From positions 1 to 64,000 of the forward strand of contig CAZHTC010000010.1 of NCBI GenBank assembly GCA_964535575.1: a DNA stretch of 64,000 nt. The letters run 5' to 3'. Below the pieces are notes generated by a model. That model did no database searches. It was given only the letters and a program-made list of their open reading frames with translations, and was not told the DNA's origin. A program made the translations under genes and the position numbers. Shown in pieces: positions 35,870 through 44,693 of this stretch. The first letter of the stretch is position 1; each line of letters starts with the position of its first letter. This DNA is from JAGPCK01 sp964535575 (lineage in GTDB: Bacteria; Bacteroidota; Bacteroidia; UKL13-3).

Positions 35870-36763
35870 TTGTCGAAGTTTTCAATAAAAGATATCGAAT
35901 CCGTTACCGGAATAAAAAGCCATACCCTTAGGGTATGGGAGCAGCGCTATGCGATTATTAAACCAAAGCGCACCGAAACCAATATACGGTATTATGATGA
36001 TGAAGACCTTCGTCTTATTCTGAATATCAGTACACTTAACAATAGTGGAGTTAAAATTTCTGGCATTGCCAAAATGACTTCGGAGCAAATTGAAAAGGCA
36101 GTTTCTGAGGCAAACGGGAAGAATATGGAACATTCCCATCAGGTAAAATTGCTTGTATCAAGTATGCTCACCCTTAACGAGGCCGGCTTCAACAACGTAC
36201 TTTCTACAAATATTCTGCAATTGGGGCTGGAAAGTACCATGACACAGGTTATTTTTCCCTTTATGTGTGAGGTGGGGTTATTGTGGCAAATAGGTTCTAT
36301 TCATGTGGCCCATGAACATTTTATTACCAACCTTATCAAACAAAAACTTTATGTGGCAATTGATGGCCAGGTTTTGAAGGAAGCGCAGGGGAAGAAGAAA
36401 TTTTTATTGTTTTTGCGCGAGGGTGAACCTCATGAACTCGGTTTGCTGTTTGCCAATTATATGCTTAGGGCACGAGGCCATCAGGTAATTTATCTGGGAC
36501 AAAGTTTACCACACAGCGAGCTCAAAGAAGTGTTTGACTTTTATAGTCCGGAATATGTGATTACTTCGCTCACCAGCGCCATTCATTCAAAGGATTTGGA
36601 TTCATTTGTTACTGAACTTTCTGATTCATGGCCACGTGCAACCATTTTAGTATTTGGGAAACAAATAGAGAATGTGAAATTAAAAACCCCTAAAAATGTG
36701 AAATTAATGCCCGAGCTGCAACATTTCACTGCATTTATAAATGAAGTATCAGAGAAAAGGTAG
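35870..36763 (+). CDS. CarH/LitR-type MerR regulator with B12-binding domain
   Basis: A 297-residue light-sensing repressor candidate. MerR helix-turn-helix at the N terminus (FSIKDIESVTGIKSHTLRVWEQRY). The helical B12-binding part has W-x9-EH (in LLWQIGSIHVAHEHF), the motif that in CarH caps adenosylcobalamin. The Rossmann B12 domain has E-x-H-x-x-G (EPHELG), whose His is the lower ligand. By family knowledge it binds DNA in the dark with adenosylcobalamin and releases it in light. The start is TTG at 35870. It is divergent from the SDR and photolyase genes. Confidence 0.9.
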   Translation: MSKFSIKDIESVTGIKSHTLRVWEQRYAIIKPKRTETNIRYYDDEDLRLILNISTLNNSGVKISGIAKMTSEQIEKAVSEANGKNMEHSHQVKLLVSSMLTLNEAGFNNVLSTNILQLGLESTMTQVIFPFMCEVGLLWQIGSIHVAHEHFITNLIKQKLYVAIDGQVLKEAQGKKKFLLFLREGEPHELGLLFANYMLRARGHQVIYLGQSLPHSELKEVFDFYSPEYVITSLTSAIHSKDLDSFVTELSDSWPRATILVFGKQIENVKLKTPKNVKLMPELQHFTAFINEVSEKR

Positions 36764-36768
36764 CTCTG

Positions 36769-37383
36769 CTATTTAATCAATGATAATCCTTCTAAGGCCG
36801 ATTTATCACCGGGCGACATCAATAATACTTTATTAAAAATGATTTTCGCTTCTCTTAGTTTCCCCAATTGAAAGTTGGTCCATGCAAACATTAATTCACT
36901 ATCATAGTCAAACGGATAAAGGTTTACTACTTTTTCGAAATAGCCATAAGCCGATTTATAATCCTTTTTATTGTAACAGTATAATCCCATCCGGTAATTA
37001 ACCGTGGTATTTTGCGGATCAATAACCAGAATTTTATGATACTGGTCAATTACTTTTTCCCATAGCCCGGTTGCGGCTGCCGGATTTACATACCCCAGTT
37101 TAGCTTCTATTGAATAAGGCATCAGATTAATGGCTTTGGTATAATACCCCATTGACTCGGTGTACATGCCTGCTTTATACGTTAACCAGCCCATTCTTAA
37201 ATTTACATCGTAGTTTGTTTCTTCGTAGGCCTCCTTTATTGCATTGATGGCACTTTTGTAATCGGCATTGGTTTCGTACTGGTAACTTTTGCTGAAGGCT
37301 GCCTGTAATTTAGCTTCGTTTTGTGCAAATGCATACTGCATGTAAACTGCACAGATAATGGTTAAAGTGATGATGCGTTTCAT
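36769..37383 (-). CDS. Secreted tetratricopeptide-repeat protein
   Basis: A 204-residue protein with a signal peptide (MKRIITLTIICAVYMQYAFA) and about four to five TPR units (for example TESMGYYTKAINLMPYSIEAKLGY and KSAYGYFEKVVNLYPFDYDSELMFAW). TPRs mediate protein contacts, here in the periplasm. It is the last gene of the six-gene operon that starts at 43420, only 2 bases after the upstream TPR/beta-barrel gene. Confidence 0.8.
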   Translation of the reverse strand: MKRIITLTIICAVYMQYAFAQNEAKLQAAFSKSYQYETNADYKSAINAIKEAYEETNYDVNLRMGWLTYKAGMYTESMGYYTKAINLMPYSIEAKLGYVNPAAATGLWEKVIDQYHKILVIDPQNTTVNYRMGLYCYNKKDYKSAYGYFEKVVNLYPFDYDSELMFAWTNFQLGKLREAKIIFNKVLLMSPGDKSALEGLSLIK

Positions 37384-37385
37384 AC

Positions 37386-38552
37386 CTACGGTTTGTATTT
37401 AAATCCTAAAATGAAATTGTTGAACTGATAATTATTTCCGTTAAAATATTCGGTTTTTTGCTCGTTCTGAATCAATGCATAAATATCCAGATGACGGTTA
37501 AAGTTATATGTTGCCATCAGGGAACTCCGGTTTCGCAATAAATCATACGAACTGTTGACTATATACCCGTTGCTCTCATTGAATAAATATGTATTGCCAT
37601 GATAGAATGAACCGTTAAACATCCATTTTAATGTTGGGGAGTAGCTTATAGTATGCTGGAAATAGAGAGCTGTATTTCCGCTGGCAGGCATAGTTAAATT
37701 GGTGGAGGTTCCAATCCATAATTTATTGCTGCCCGAAGGGTAATATTTTAATCCCGCTCCGGTTTGAATTTGCGATGTTCCCAATAGATTAGACCAGGAA
37801 GCATTCAAAACGGGTTGAAATAATTTCATTTGTTTTACAGCCGCCACCGACATTAAAAAATAGGTACTGTTGGAGTAAGGGGATGCATTAAGATTGGTGA
37901 TATGAAATGCAGGGGCAATACACCAGCCTTTGGATAGCGGCATATTCAGTTTTGCATAATATTCTATTTGTTTATAGCTACCCCAGTATGTATTTTGACT
38001 TAAGAAAGTAGCACCATGAAAAAAGTAGCTCTGTTTTTTTATCATATGTCCTGTTCCCCCCTGTATATACCATAAGGGATCAAACAGGCTTGACTTATCT
38101 GTTGTTTTTATCCCACTTTCAAGTAGTACAAACGCCAGTGATTTTAACTTATCGGTACCTGTACTTTTAGCCGTTTCTGCTGAAAATGTTTTGCTCAGTC
38201 GGCCGGCATCTTCAAACCTTTCGGAGTAAATATAACACCAGTATAAATATTCTTTGGCCGCTTCTTCCAGTTGGTTCATTTCGTTGGCTTTTTCAAAGTG
38301 AGGAATAGCCTGCCGGTATTTTCCCAATTCAAAAAATGCAATACCCATACGCATGCGCAGGTAGTAATAATCAATATCTTCTTTTAATGCCGCTTCACCG
38401 TATGATATAACACTCCACCAGTCTCCGTCTAAATAAAACCGATAGGTAGAATCTTCTACCATTTTTGAATCAAAAACAGGTTCTTCCTGAGCTTTCGAAA
38501 AAAATGGATTCAGCACAAAAATGAAGGAAAGGTAGAGGACTAATTTATCCAT
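37386..38552 (-). CDS. TPR plus outer-membrane beta-barrel protein (YaiO-like)
   Basis: A 388-residue exported protein. Signal peptide (about 1-21), TPR-like helices (about 45-130, including AIPHFEKANEMNQLEEAAKEYLYWCY), then about 200 residues of alternating aromatic and polar strands ending NFILGFKYKP, as in YaiO-type outer-membrane barrels. It probably forms the outer-membrane part of the system encoded by this operon. It overlaps the urea-transporter/M23 gene by 13 bases, so translation is coupled. Confidence 0.75.
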   Translation of the reverse strand: MDKLVLYLSFIFVLNPFFSKAQEEPVFDSKMVEDSTYRFYLDGDWWSVISYGEAALKEDIDYYYLRMRMGIAFFELGKYRQAIPHFEKANEMNQLEEAAKEYLYWCYIYSERFEDAGRLSKTFSAETAKSTGTDKLKSLAFVLLESGIKTTDKSSLFDPLWYIQGGTGHMIKKQSYFFHGATFLSQNTYWGSYKQIEYYAKLNMPLSKGWCIAPAFHITNLNASPYSNSTYFLMSVAAVKQMKLFQPVLNASWSNLLGTSQIQTGAGLKYYPSGSNKLWIGTSTNLTMPASGNTALYFQHTISYSPTLKWMFNGSFYHGNTYLFNESNGYIVNSSYDLLRNRSSLMATYNFNRHLDIYALIQNEQKTEYFNGNNYQFNNFILGFKYKP

Positions 38553-40738
38553 TTGGCTGTTCGTGTTTTTCCTTTTTCGGTTACGGTAAACTCGGCAATA
38601 TGATTTTCATGCACGGTTATTTTAAACTGCATGTTGCGACTCAGCGTTTTTCCGGCACTTGCAGTGGCGCTGCTTTCTATAATAATGGTGCGGGGTTGAA
38701 TCTGCTCATCAGCAAAAGTAAATTTCATGGCGAAATCCCCACGCAAGAAAAGATAAAACGGAGCAAAAATATCCTGCAGGTATTTTACTGGCCCTTTAAA
38801 AAAGCCTTCTACCGGAAGCAGGTCAGTTAGCTCCATTTGATGGTAATAACCCATTAAAATTTTATGTGCTCCCAGATAAAATGCATAGAGCATAGAATTT
38901 TTGTCTCCTTCAAAATCGGTGAAGTAATGAAGTGTTTCGTTGTTTACAAACCATGCAGTTGATTTGCTGGCATGGCAATACAGGTATGAATTATTCCACG
39001 CATCGGTAAATACTTCCCATTTAATGGTTTCTTTCTTCCCGTTTTCGCCAGTACATTCAAACATGAATTCCTCACCGGGAATAAACTGAAAAGCATTTTT
39101 GAGTAATGGAGTGGTTGCAACCCGGGTAATGTATTCTCCCTGCTTTGGATAATCAAATGCATGAAACGTTGAAATATTGTTTTTTTGACTCACATAATAA
39201 CTAATGGGGTAACGCAATGTTTTTGACCCGATATAGGGAGTTGCCTGTAATTGAAAATGGATATGCGGCTCAGGCGAACGTCCCGAGTTTCCGCAGGAGG
39301 CGATCACTTCTCCCTTTTTCACATAATCTCCTGCTTTTACTTTTAAACTGCCGGCCTTAAGGTGGGTGAGTTTGCTAAACATAAACTCTCCATGTTTTAT
39401 CACAATGGCATTACCCCAGTTTTGCTCCCTGTTAACGTCTCCTATATTATTATCTGCTACCTCATCCAGCACTTCTGCCACATAGCCCGCAGCGGGTGCA
39501 AGTACCGGAAGGTTATAACAATAAAAATCGGTAACATCGGTTCCCGGTAGTTTAAACGTTTTCTGATTATCATCTGTTACTACAAAATCCCACGCATATT
39601 TCCAGTCTTCCAAATGCGTAATAGTGCCCTCATGTCCTTGTGAAATATACCATGTTCCAAAAAACGGAAGGTGGATATGGAAATAGGTTTCATTCTGAAA
39701 GCGCTCTTTCCGGTACAAATGTTTATACAGATTTTTTTCGGGAGCGTATTGCTGCATGAGTACTAATTGAGGCTTGCTTCCTTCGTAACGCAATCTTAGT
39801 ACAAATAATAAAAGCATTACCATTAAGGTGAATGGAAGTGAATACAACGGCAATTGATAAACCGATACCAGCGAACCAAGCGCACTGATAAGAATAGCAA
39901 TAAGCGGGGTGCAAATGATTACGAGTAGAAATGAACGGCCGGAAGGAATAAGGAAAAAACCTCCGATAGCAATGGCTGAGAGAATAAAATTAAAGCCGAT
40001 GTAACTGTACATCATCTCTGAATAACCACCCTCTAAAAAATGGTAAAACAGGTAGCCGGTTGTAAATCCAACCAGCGACAAAATGAACGAAATGCGGGAG
40101 TGGAGCAATAAACCGGCAGCAATCAATATTCCGGCTATGATATTGTATTGAAAATAAATTGCACCCAACGATTTCAGATATACATCAAAAAACGCAGGTA
40201 TTGGAAGATGATTCAGCTTTTGATAAAAATCAACCAGTGTTTGCCCTCCGTAGCTCCACATTTCATTAATGGTATAAATGCCTCTTTCACTTAAACCAAT
40301 GGCTGCATAATTTCGGGTACTTAAAATTACCACCCACACTCCGGCAATAAAAGGAAGGCTTAAGAAAGGAGTATTTGATTTGAGGGTAATATTTGCCATC
40401 CACACAGTAATAAGCAGCGTAAATACCGACATGAGCAGCAGTATAACCAATAACTGAATATTAAAGGTGTAATAAACCCCTACAGCAAGTCCCACCATTA
40501 AGCTGTTGTAGGTATAGGCCCCGCTGCGGCTTAGTGTGGTATCGAATTTAAACCAATGAGTGGCTGCTACCGAAATAAGGAGCGCAATTAACCCGCTTAA
40601 ACCGGTGAATGGGTCAACAAACGAAGCAAGAAGCAGCAGCAAGGCAAACCAGCGGTTGTTTGAAAAAAACATCTGTGCATAGCTGTTTACCGTAGCATCG
40701 CGGTAGTACTGCAACCAAAACTTCAATTGCTCACCCAT
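38540..40738 (-). CDS. Urea-transporter-like membrane domain fused to an M23 (LytM) domain
   Basis: A 732-residue fusion. Residues about 1-310 have about ten membrane helices with urea-transporter family features (FFSNNRWFALLLLLASFVDP, TYNSLMVGLAVGVYY, LSLPFIAGVW). Residues about 370-520 are an M23/LytM fold: GNAIVIKHG, FSKLTHL, and EPHIHFQ with the HxH pair. The first zinc ligand motif HxxxD reads KYAWD, so the His is missing and peptidase activity may be lost. A C-terminal soluble domain of about 200 residues follows. It lies 9 bases after the decarboxylase gene and overlaps the barrel gene. Confidence 0.85.
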   Translation of the reverse strand: MGEQLKFWLQYYRDATVNSYAQMFFSNNRWFALLLLLASFVDPFTGLSGLIALLISVAATHWFKFDTTLSRSGAYTYNSLMVGLAVGVYYTFNIQLLVILLLMSVFTLLITVWMANITLKSNTPFLSLPFIAGVWVVILSTRNYAAIGLSERGIYTINEMWSYGGQTLVDFYQKLNHLPIPAFFDVYLKSLGAIYFQYNIIAGILIAAGLLLHSRISFILSLVGFTTGYLFYHFLEGGYSEMMYSYIGFNFILSAIAIGGFFLIPSGRSFLLVIICTPLIAILISALGSLVSVYQLPLYSLPFTLMVMLLLFVLRLRYEGSKPQLVLMQQYAPEKNLYKHLYRKERFQNETYFHIHLPFFGTWYISQGHEGTITHLEDWKYAWDFVVTDDNQKTFKLPGTDVTDFYCYNLPVLAPAAGYVAEVLDEVADNNIGDVNREQNWGNAIVIKHGEFMFSKLTHLKAGSLKVKAGDYVKKGEVIASCGNSGRSPEPHIHFQLQATPYIGSKTLRYPISYYVSQKNNISTFHAFDYPKQGEYITRVATTPLLKNAFQFIPGEEFMFECTGENGKKETIKWEVFTDAWNNSYLYCHASKSTAWFVNNETLHYFTDFEGDKNSMLYAFYLGAHKILMGYYHQMELTDLLPVEGFFKGPVKYLQDIFAPFYLFLRGDFAMKFTFADEQIQPRTIIIESSATASAGKTLSRNMQFKITVHENHIAEFTVTEKGKTRTAKWIN

Positions 40739-40747
40739 TCTTTTTTG

Positions 40748-42106
40748 TTACAGTTTAAAAGTTTTAAGGTAATCGGGCATCAGTTCTTCTTTCACAATGC
40801 TGTCAACCGTTTCTCTTTTACGAATCTGATGAACTTTGTCGTCAAGGTCAATCATTACAATTGCCGGGCGAAGCGCAATAAACTGCATCCATTGGGTCAT
40901 ATTATAAGCGCCAACGGTATGTACCACCACATGATCATCTCTTTTCATCGGGGGCAAAGTTACGTGTTCGCGCACAACATCTATATTCATACACAGCGGG
41001 CCATACAATACGGCATCTTCGGTGTACTGACTAAACTCCTGTGCCGGACTTATTTTATGATCGTACCAAAAGGAGGTGAATAAAATATTTACACCAAAAT
41101 CCATAATGGTGGCACGTCTTCCGTCAGACAGGCGCTTGTTTGAAACCACTGTTCCCAGCAGGTATCCGGCTTCATCTACCATGGCCCTTCCTGTTTCAAG
41201 AATTAAAAGAGGCAATTCATCTTCAGTAAATCCGGCATTCAAAATAGCGGTACTAATGGCTTCGGCAAACTGGTCAAAGCCAGGGGAGGCATCGGCACCC
41301 TGCAGGTAAGAACCTTTCAACGTGTTTTTTGAAGCAAATCCTCCGCCTAAATCCAGATACTGAATATTTTTATTGTATTTCTTTTTAATTCCCATTGCCA
41401 AGTCGCACAACTTAGCTGCCGCCACTCCATAAGCACTTGGTGCCAGCATAAAGGTTCCAATATGGCAATGCAGCCCTATTAAGTCCATGGTATTGGAGAG
41501 CATAATTTTGTTAATGGCATCCCATGCCTGACCGTTTTCGTAGTTAAAACCAAAACGATCCCACATAGGATAAATACCTGTATCCATATTTACACGAATG
41601 GCCACTCTGGGGCGTTTTTTCATCTCACCCGATAATTCCTTTATCAGGTACAATTCATCCAAATGATCGATATGAATCGGTGACCCGTTTTCGATGGCAG
41701 TGCGTAATTCGGCTTCAGTTTTATCGGGACCGTTAAAAATTATTTTATTTCCCGGAACCCCGTTTCTGATGGCTTTTTCATATTCAAAACCCGAAACCAC
41801 CTCGGCCCACGAACCTTCCTGATGAAATACGTTGCACACAGCACTCAGGTAGTTGGTTTTGTAGCTCCATGCAAACTGCACTTTGGGATACCGTGTATTA
41901 AAGGCGCGGTTGGCTTCGCGGTAGGTGTTGCGAATGGTTTTTTCGGAAATAACAAAAAGCGGGGAGCCATATTTATCAATAAGTTCTTTTACTGAATTCC
42001 CGTCAATATGGGTTACGGGTGCATACTCGGTACGTGTTCCGAATTTATTCATTATGCCGGTATTCAATCGTTGAATTACCGGACGTTCATATTGCAATTT
42101 TTTCAT
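40748..42106 (-). CDS. PLP-dependent decarboxylase, DAP/ornithine (fold III) family
   Basis: A 452-residue fold-type III enzyme. The PLP lysine is in FAWSYKTNY (about residue 83); HCHIGT and YLDLGGGFAS bind the cofactor phosphate, ILETGRAMVDEAG is a further family motif, and GPLCMNIDV contains the active-site Cys and Asp. The C-terminal AYNMTQWMQF differs from the AYxxxxxxxFNG of true LysA, so the substrate is probably not meso-diaminopimelate. In this operon it may decarboxylate or epimerise an amino acid for the ATP-grasp partner. It lies 20 bases after the ATP-grasp gene. Confidence 0.85.
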   Translation of the reverse strand: MKKLQYERPVIQRLNTGIMNKFGTRTEYAPVTHIDGNSVKELIDKYGSPLFVISEKTIRNTYREANRAFNTRYPKVQFAWSYKTNYLSAVCNVFHQEGSWAEVVSGFEYEKAIRNGVPGNKIIFNGPDKTEAELRTAIENGSPIHIDHLDELYLIKELSGEMKKRPRVAIRVNMDTGIYPMWDRFGFNYENGQAWDAINKIMLSNTMDLIGLHCHIGTFMLAPSAYGVAAAKLCDLAMGIKKKYNKNIQYLDLGGGFASKNTLKGSYLQGADASPGFDQFAEAISTAILNAGFTEDELPLLILETGRAMVDEAGYLLGTVVSNKRLSDGRRATIMDFGVNILFTSFWYDHKISPAQEFSQYTEDAVLYGPLCMNIDVVREHVTLPPMKRDDHVVVHTVGAYNMTQWMQFIALRPAIVMIDLDDKVHQIRKRETVDSIVKEELMPDYLKTFKL

Positions 42107-42126
42107 GTTCTTGTTTCGGTTTAAGT

Positions 42127-43182
42127 TTATAATTCACCAAGGGTTGAGATTTTTTCAAACTCTTCCAGTTCTACAATCAAATCGTAAGAGTACCGGATAA
42201 ACATTTTTCCGATATCATACTTTTTCCAGGGTTTTACTTTTTCACCCAGTGCCATTTTTATTAATGCTTCAGGATGATTTTGCCCGCATCCTACAGCCAG
42301 GTAAACCCAAGCCGGAAAACGCGGATTGATCTCGATAAGGTAATATTCGTCATCGCGCGTTTTAATCATCTCCATCTCCATACCCCCGCGCCATTTCGAA
42401 CCTTTAATTACCTTCTCTGTTACCTCTATCAGCTTTTCGTCTTCCAGCGAAATACCGGCCCATGCTTTTCCTTTATCGGTAATGTATTGCTTGCGCATAG
42501 GTACTGCCCCCACGGTGTTTCCTGCACCATCTCCAATGGCAGTTACGTTTACTTCCTGTCCGTACACAAATTCCTGAATGATGATTGGCAACCCCCATTT
42601 GGTGCTTATTTTATTAAAGTAGGTAACAGCCTGCTCGGGCGTGTAAGCTACCGATGCATCGTAATATTTTCCTTTTACCACCAATGGAAATGTAAATTCA
42701 TTTCGCAGGGAAGGTATTTCGGAAATATTGAAAATCATTTTGCTGTGCGGTACTTTAATGCCGTATTTTTTACCGAATTCATCAAGGTTTGATTTATGCC
42801 TTTCTTCAAACTGTTCAATGGTGGGCAAAAACATTTTAATGCCCATTTCTTTTTCCAGCCTTTCGGTAAGTTTTATAAAGTTGAATAACTCCGCATCAAA
42901 GTTTGGAATCAAAACATCAATTTTTTCAATGGCGTTGATGTATTCCAATCGGGTAAGTAAACTTTCGATACCAGCCGATGGAAAAGGAATCTGGTAAGTT
43001 TTATCTACCAGATGGTGCATGTAAATGCCCGGTTCAAGGGTTTCGTACGAAAGCCCGATGATGTGTACATCAAACTCGGTACTTTCTTTAAGGGCACGTA
43101 TCACGGGTACTCCCGGCCCCGGACTATCAATGGCGTTGAGTCCGGTAACGGCTACATTAATTTTTCGCTTCGCTTTCATCAC
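42127..43182 (-). CDS. ATP-grasp ligase
   Basis: A 351-residue enzyme. The N-terminal part (NVAVTGLNAIDSPGPGVPVIRALK) is a pre-ATP-grasp Rossmann-like domain. The ATP-grasp core (about 140-320) has FPLVVKGKYYD with the ATP lysine, IIQEFVYGQEVNVTAIGDG, and EMEMIKT...YYLIEINPRFPAW with the metal-binding Glu and Asn. Such enzymes activate a carboxylate as acyl phosphate and join it to an amine. Its 5' end overlaps the PqqD-like gene by 26 bases, strongly suggesting that the two proteins work together, perhaps with a peptide or carrier substrate. Confidence 0.85.
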   Translation of the reverse strand: MMKAKRKINVAVTGLNAIDSPGPGVPVIRALKESTEFDVHIIGLSYETLEPGIYMHHLVDKTYQIPFPSAGIESLLTRLEYINAIEKIDVLIPNFDAELFNFIKLTERLEKEMGIKMFLPTIEQFEERHKSNLDEFGKKYGIKVPHSKMIFNISEIPSLRNEFTFPLVVKGKYYDASVAYTPEQAVTYFNKISTKWGLPIIIQEFVYGQEVNVTAIGDGAGNTVGAVPMRKQYITDKGKAWAGISLEDEKLIEVTEKVIKGSKWRGGMEMEMIKTRDDEYYLIEINPRFPAWVYLAVGCGQNHPEALIKMALGEKVKPWKKYDIGKMFIRYSYDLIVELEEFEKISTLGEL

Positions 43183-43420
43183 CTTCGGCCAATTGAAGTT
43201 TCAGCAACATATTTACAAAATCGTAGTAGTCTTTTTCAAGTGTCACCTCATCGGTCATGTAGGTTTTAATCAGGTGTTTTTTTACCTCATCTTCATTTTT
43301 ACCTTCTTTCAGCAGTTTAATAATCTCTATACCTATGGGGTTGGTAGAGAAAGAGTCGCCTGTTGAGGGGTTAAATACAAACCCTGAGTCACTTAGGGCA
43401 ATGTTTCGTTTAATTTTCAT
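43157..43420 (-). CDS. PqqD-like (RRE-type) protein
   Basis: An 87-residue protein with the PqqD fold: LSDSGFVFNPSTGDSFSTNPIGIEIIKLLKEGKNEDEVKKHL is the signature beta-hairpin followed by the helix, and DFVNMLLKLQLA is the C-terminal helix. PqqD-type RRE domains bind leader peptides and hand them to modifying enzymes. No pqqA, C or E gene is present, so PQQ synthesis is unlikely. It is the first gene of a six-gene operon and overlaps the ATP-grasp gene by 26 bases. Confidence 0.85.
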   Translation of the reverse strand: MKIKRNIALSDSGFVFNPSTGDSFSTNPIGIEIIKLLKEGKNEDEVKKHLIKTYMTDEVTLEKDYYDFVNMLLKLQLAEGDESEAKN

Positions 43421-43570
43421 GGCGTGTTACTTTTAAATGGTGATACACTTATTGAAATTTGCTGATACAAAGGTGGGCATTAGATATGGCCCGGATGTTA
43501 TAGTTTAATGGCAAAGTGTTATAAAATTCCAAGCACGAATTGTCACGGACAGGTTAATCTGCTTTGAAAA

Positions 43571-44176
43571 TCAGTTATTAATGATTTGATGCAATGCCGT
43601 GCGGGGTTTGTTCACCAGATTTTTATAATCGGTTACCGAGTAGCCCGTAAATTGTTTGAACTGATTGCTCAGGTATTGAACGCTGCTGTAACCCATCTGA
43701 AAAGCAATTTCACTCAGGGTCATTTCCTCATAGCTTATCAGCTCTTTTATTTTTTCAATCTTTATCAGAATGATGTATTTCTCCAGTGTAGTTCCGGTTT
43801 TCTCCGAGAATAATTTGCTTAAGTAAGCATAAGGGTATCCGATACGTTCACTCAGGTAATCGGAATTTCGGATAAGGGAGTTGGTGTTTCCTCCGTAATA
43901 AATCAGTTGAATGACCGATGTTTTAATCAGCTCAATAAGTTTGGTGTCTTTATCCGTAATTAATTCAAAGCCATTATTGCGCAGCAACGCATCCAGAAAA
44001 CCTTCACTTATTATTTGCGGATCGTAACTAATCTCAGCTTCACCCAGTGCTACATAATGTACCCGTATAAAACCGGTACGTTCCAGATCTTCGCGTATAA
44101 TACGTACGCAACTGTTGCTGGTCATATTTTTAATATGAATCAGGGAACGTTTGGTGTTTAGGTCGCCCGGTTGCAT
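43571..44176 (-). CDS. AraC-family regulator with an HMA-like N-terminal domain
   Basis: A 201-residue protein: an N-terminal ferredoxin-like domain (about 12-80) similar to heavy-metal-associated domains, then an AraC double helix-turn-helix (about 105-195; LSERIGYPYAYLSKLFSEKTGTTLEKYI and LSEIAFQMGYSSVQYLSNQFKQFTGYSVTDYK). Related Bacteroidota regulators carry a CxxC in the first loop; here it reads MTSNSC, leaving one Cys, so metal sensing may be lost. It lies 150 bases upstream of the PqqD-like gene, same strand, and may control that operon. Confidence 0.82.
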   Translation of the reverse strand: MQPGDLNTKRSLIHIKNMTSNSCVRIIREDLERTGFIRVHYVALGEAEISYDPQIISEGFLDALLRNNGFELITDKDTKLIELIKTSVIQLIYYGGNTNSLIRNSDYLSERIGYPYAYLSKLFSEKTGTTLEKYIILIKIEKIKELISYEEMTLSEIAFQMGYSSVQYLSNQFKQFTGYSVTDYKNLVNKPRTALHQIINN

Positions 44177-44238
44177 GGGGCCGTAAATGTACTAAAAGAG
44201 CGGAATGAATGAAAAGAATTTTCGGTGATATTTTTGGC

Positions 44239-44622
44239 TTACTTTTTCTTCTTTTCAGCTTTTCCCTTGAGCGCTATGGAATTTAGTGTGATACTTTCCT
44301 TTATCCACTTTTTTAATTGCGCAACGGGAATGTCTTTCTCTGTTGTTATTTTAATATGACGCATACTTCCGCCCGTTCCCTCAAATCTGTTTTTAGGATC
44401 CGTAAGTTGTACTGCTTTAAAAAAGCCTACGTTGATATAAGCCACCTGCTTGAAAGTGTAAATAAAGGCTATATCACCGTTACACGAAAAGGTGAGGTTA
44501 TTCCATTTAATGCTTTCGGTAATATTCGGGCTGCACGAAAGAAAAATTTCTCTGAGCAACAGTGCATTTTGTTGTTTCGTTTCGGGGAGAGCCAACAGGA
44601 ACTTTTCAACTTTCGCATTCAT
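44239..44622 (-). CDS. DUF1801 (YdhG-like) protein
   Basis: A 127-residue cytoplasmic protein of the DUF1801 family. ESIKWNNLTFSCNGDIAFIYTFKQVAYINVGFFKAVQL holds the family's typical KW and F..K..V..GFF pattern. The end is a lysine-rich tail (GKAEKKKK). Members resemble the YdhG/frataxin-like fold; the function is unsettled. Its start overlaps the 5' extension of the divergent glycosyltransferase frame, which is why the latter is trimmed. Confidence 0.82.
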   Translation of the reverse strand: MNAKVEKFLLALPETKQQNALLLREIFLSCSPNITESIKWNNLTFSCNGDIAFIYTFKQVAYINVGFFKAVQLTDPKNRFEGTGGSMRHIKITTEKDIPVAQLKKWIKESITLNSIALKGKAEKKKK

Positions 44623-44693
44623 GGGGTAAATTTAATTTAAAAGATTTCATTTTTCACGGTAAAAAGAGTGAATCAAATTTTAACTTGCCACTC

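Noticed and set aside
40748..42106. Housekeeping diaminopimelate decarboxylase (lysA)
   Set aside because: The C-terminal FNG motif is replaced and the gene is embedded in an unrelated operon, so a lysine-pathway name is not given.
43157..43420. PQQ biosynthesis locus
   Set aside because: PqqD-like protein is present, but no PqqA, B, C or E-like gene is nearby; the partners are ATP-grasp and decarboxylase enzymes.
44562..44693. N-terminal extension of the glycosyltransferase
   Set aside because: It is partly antisense to the DUF1801 gene and lacks similarity to the family, whose start motif begins at the TTG at 44694.
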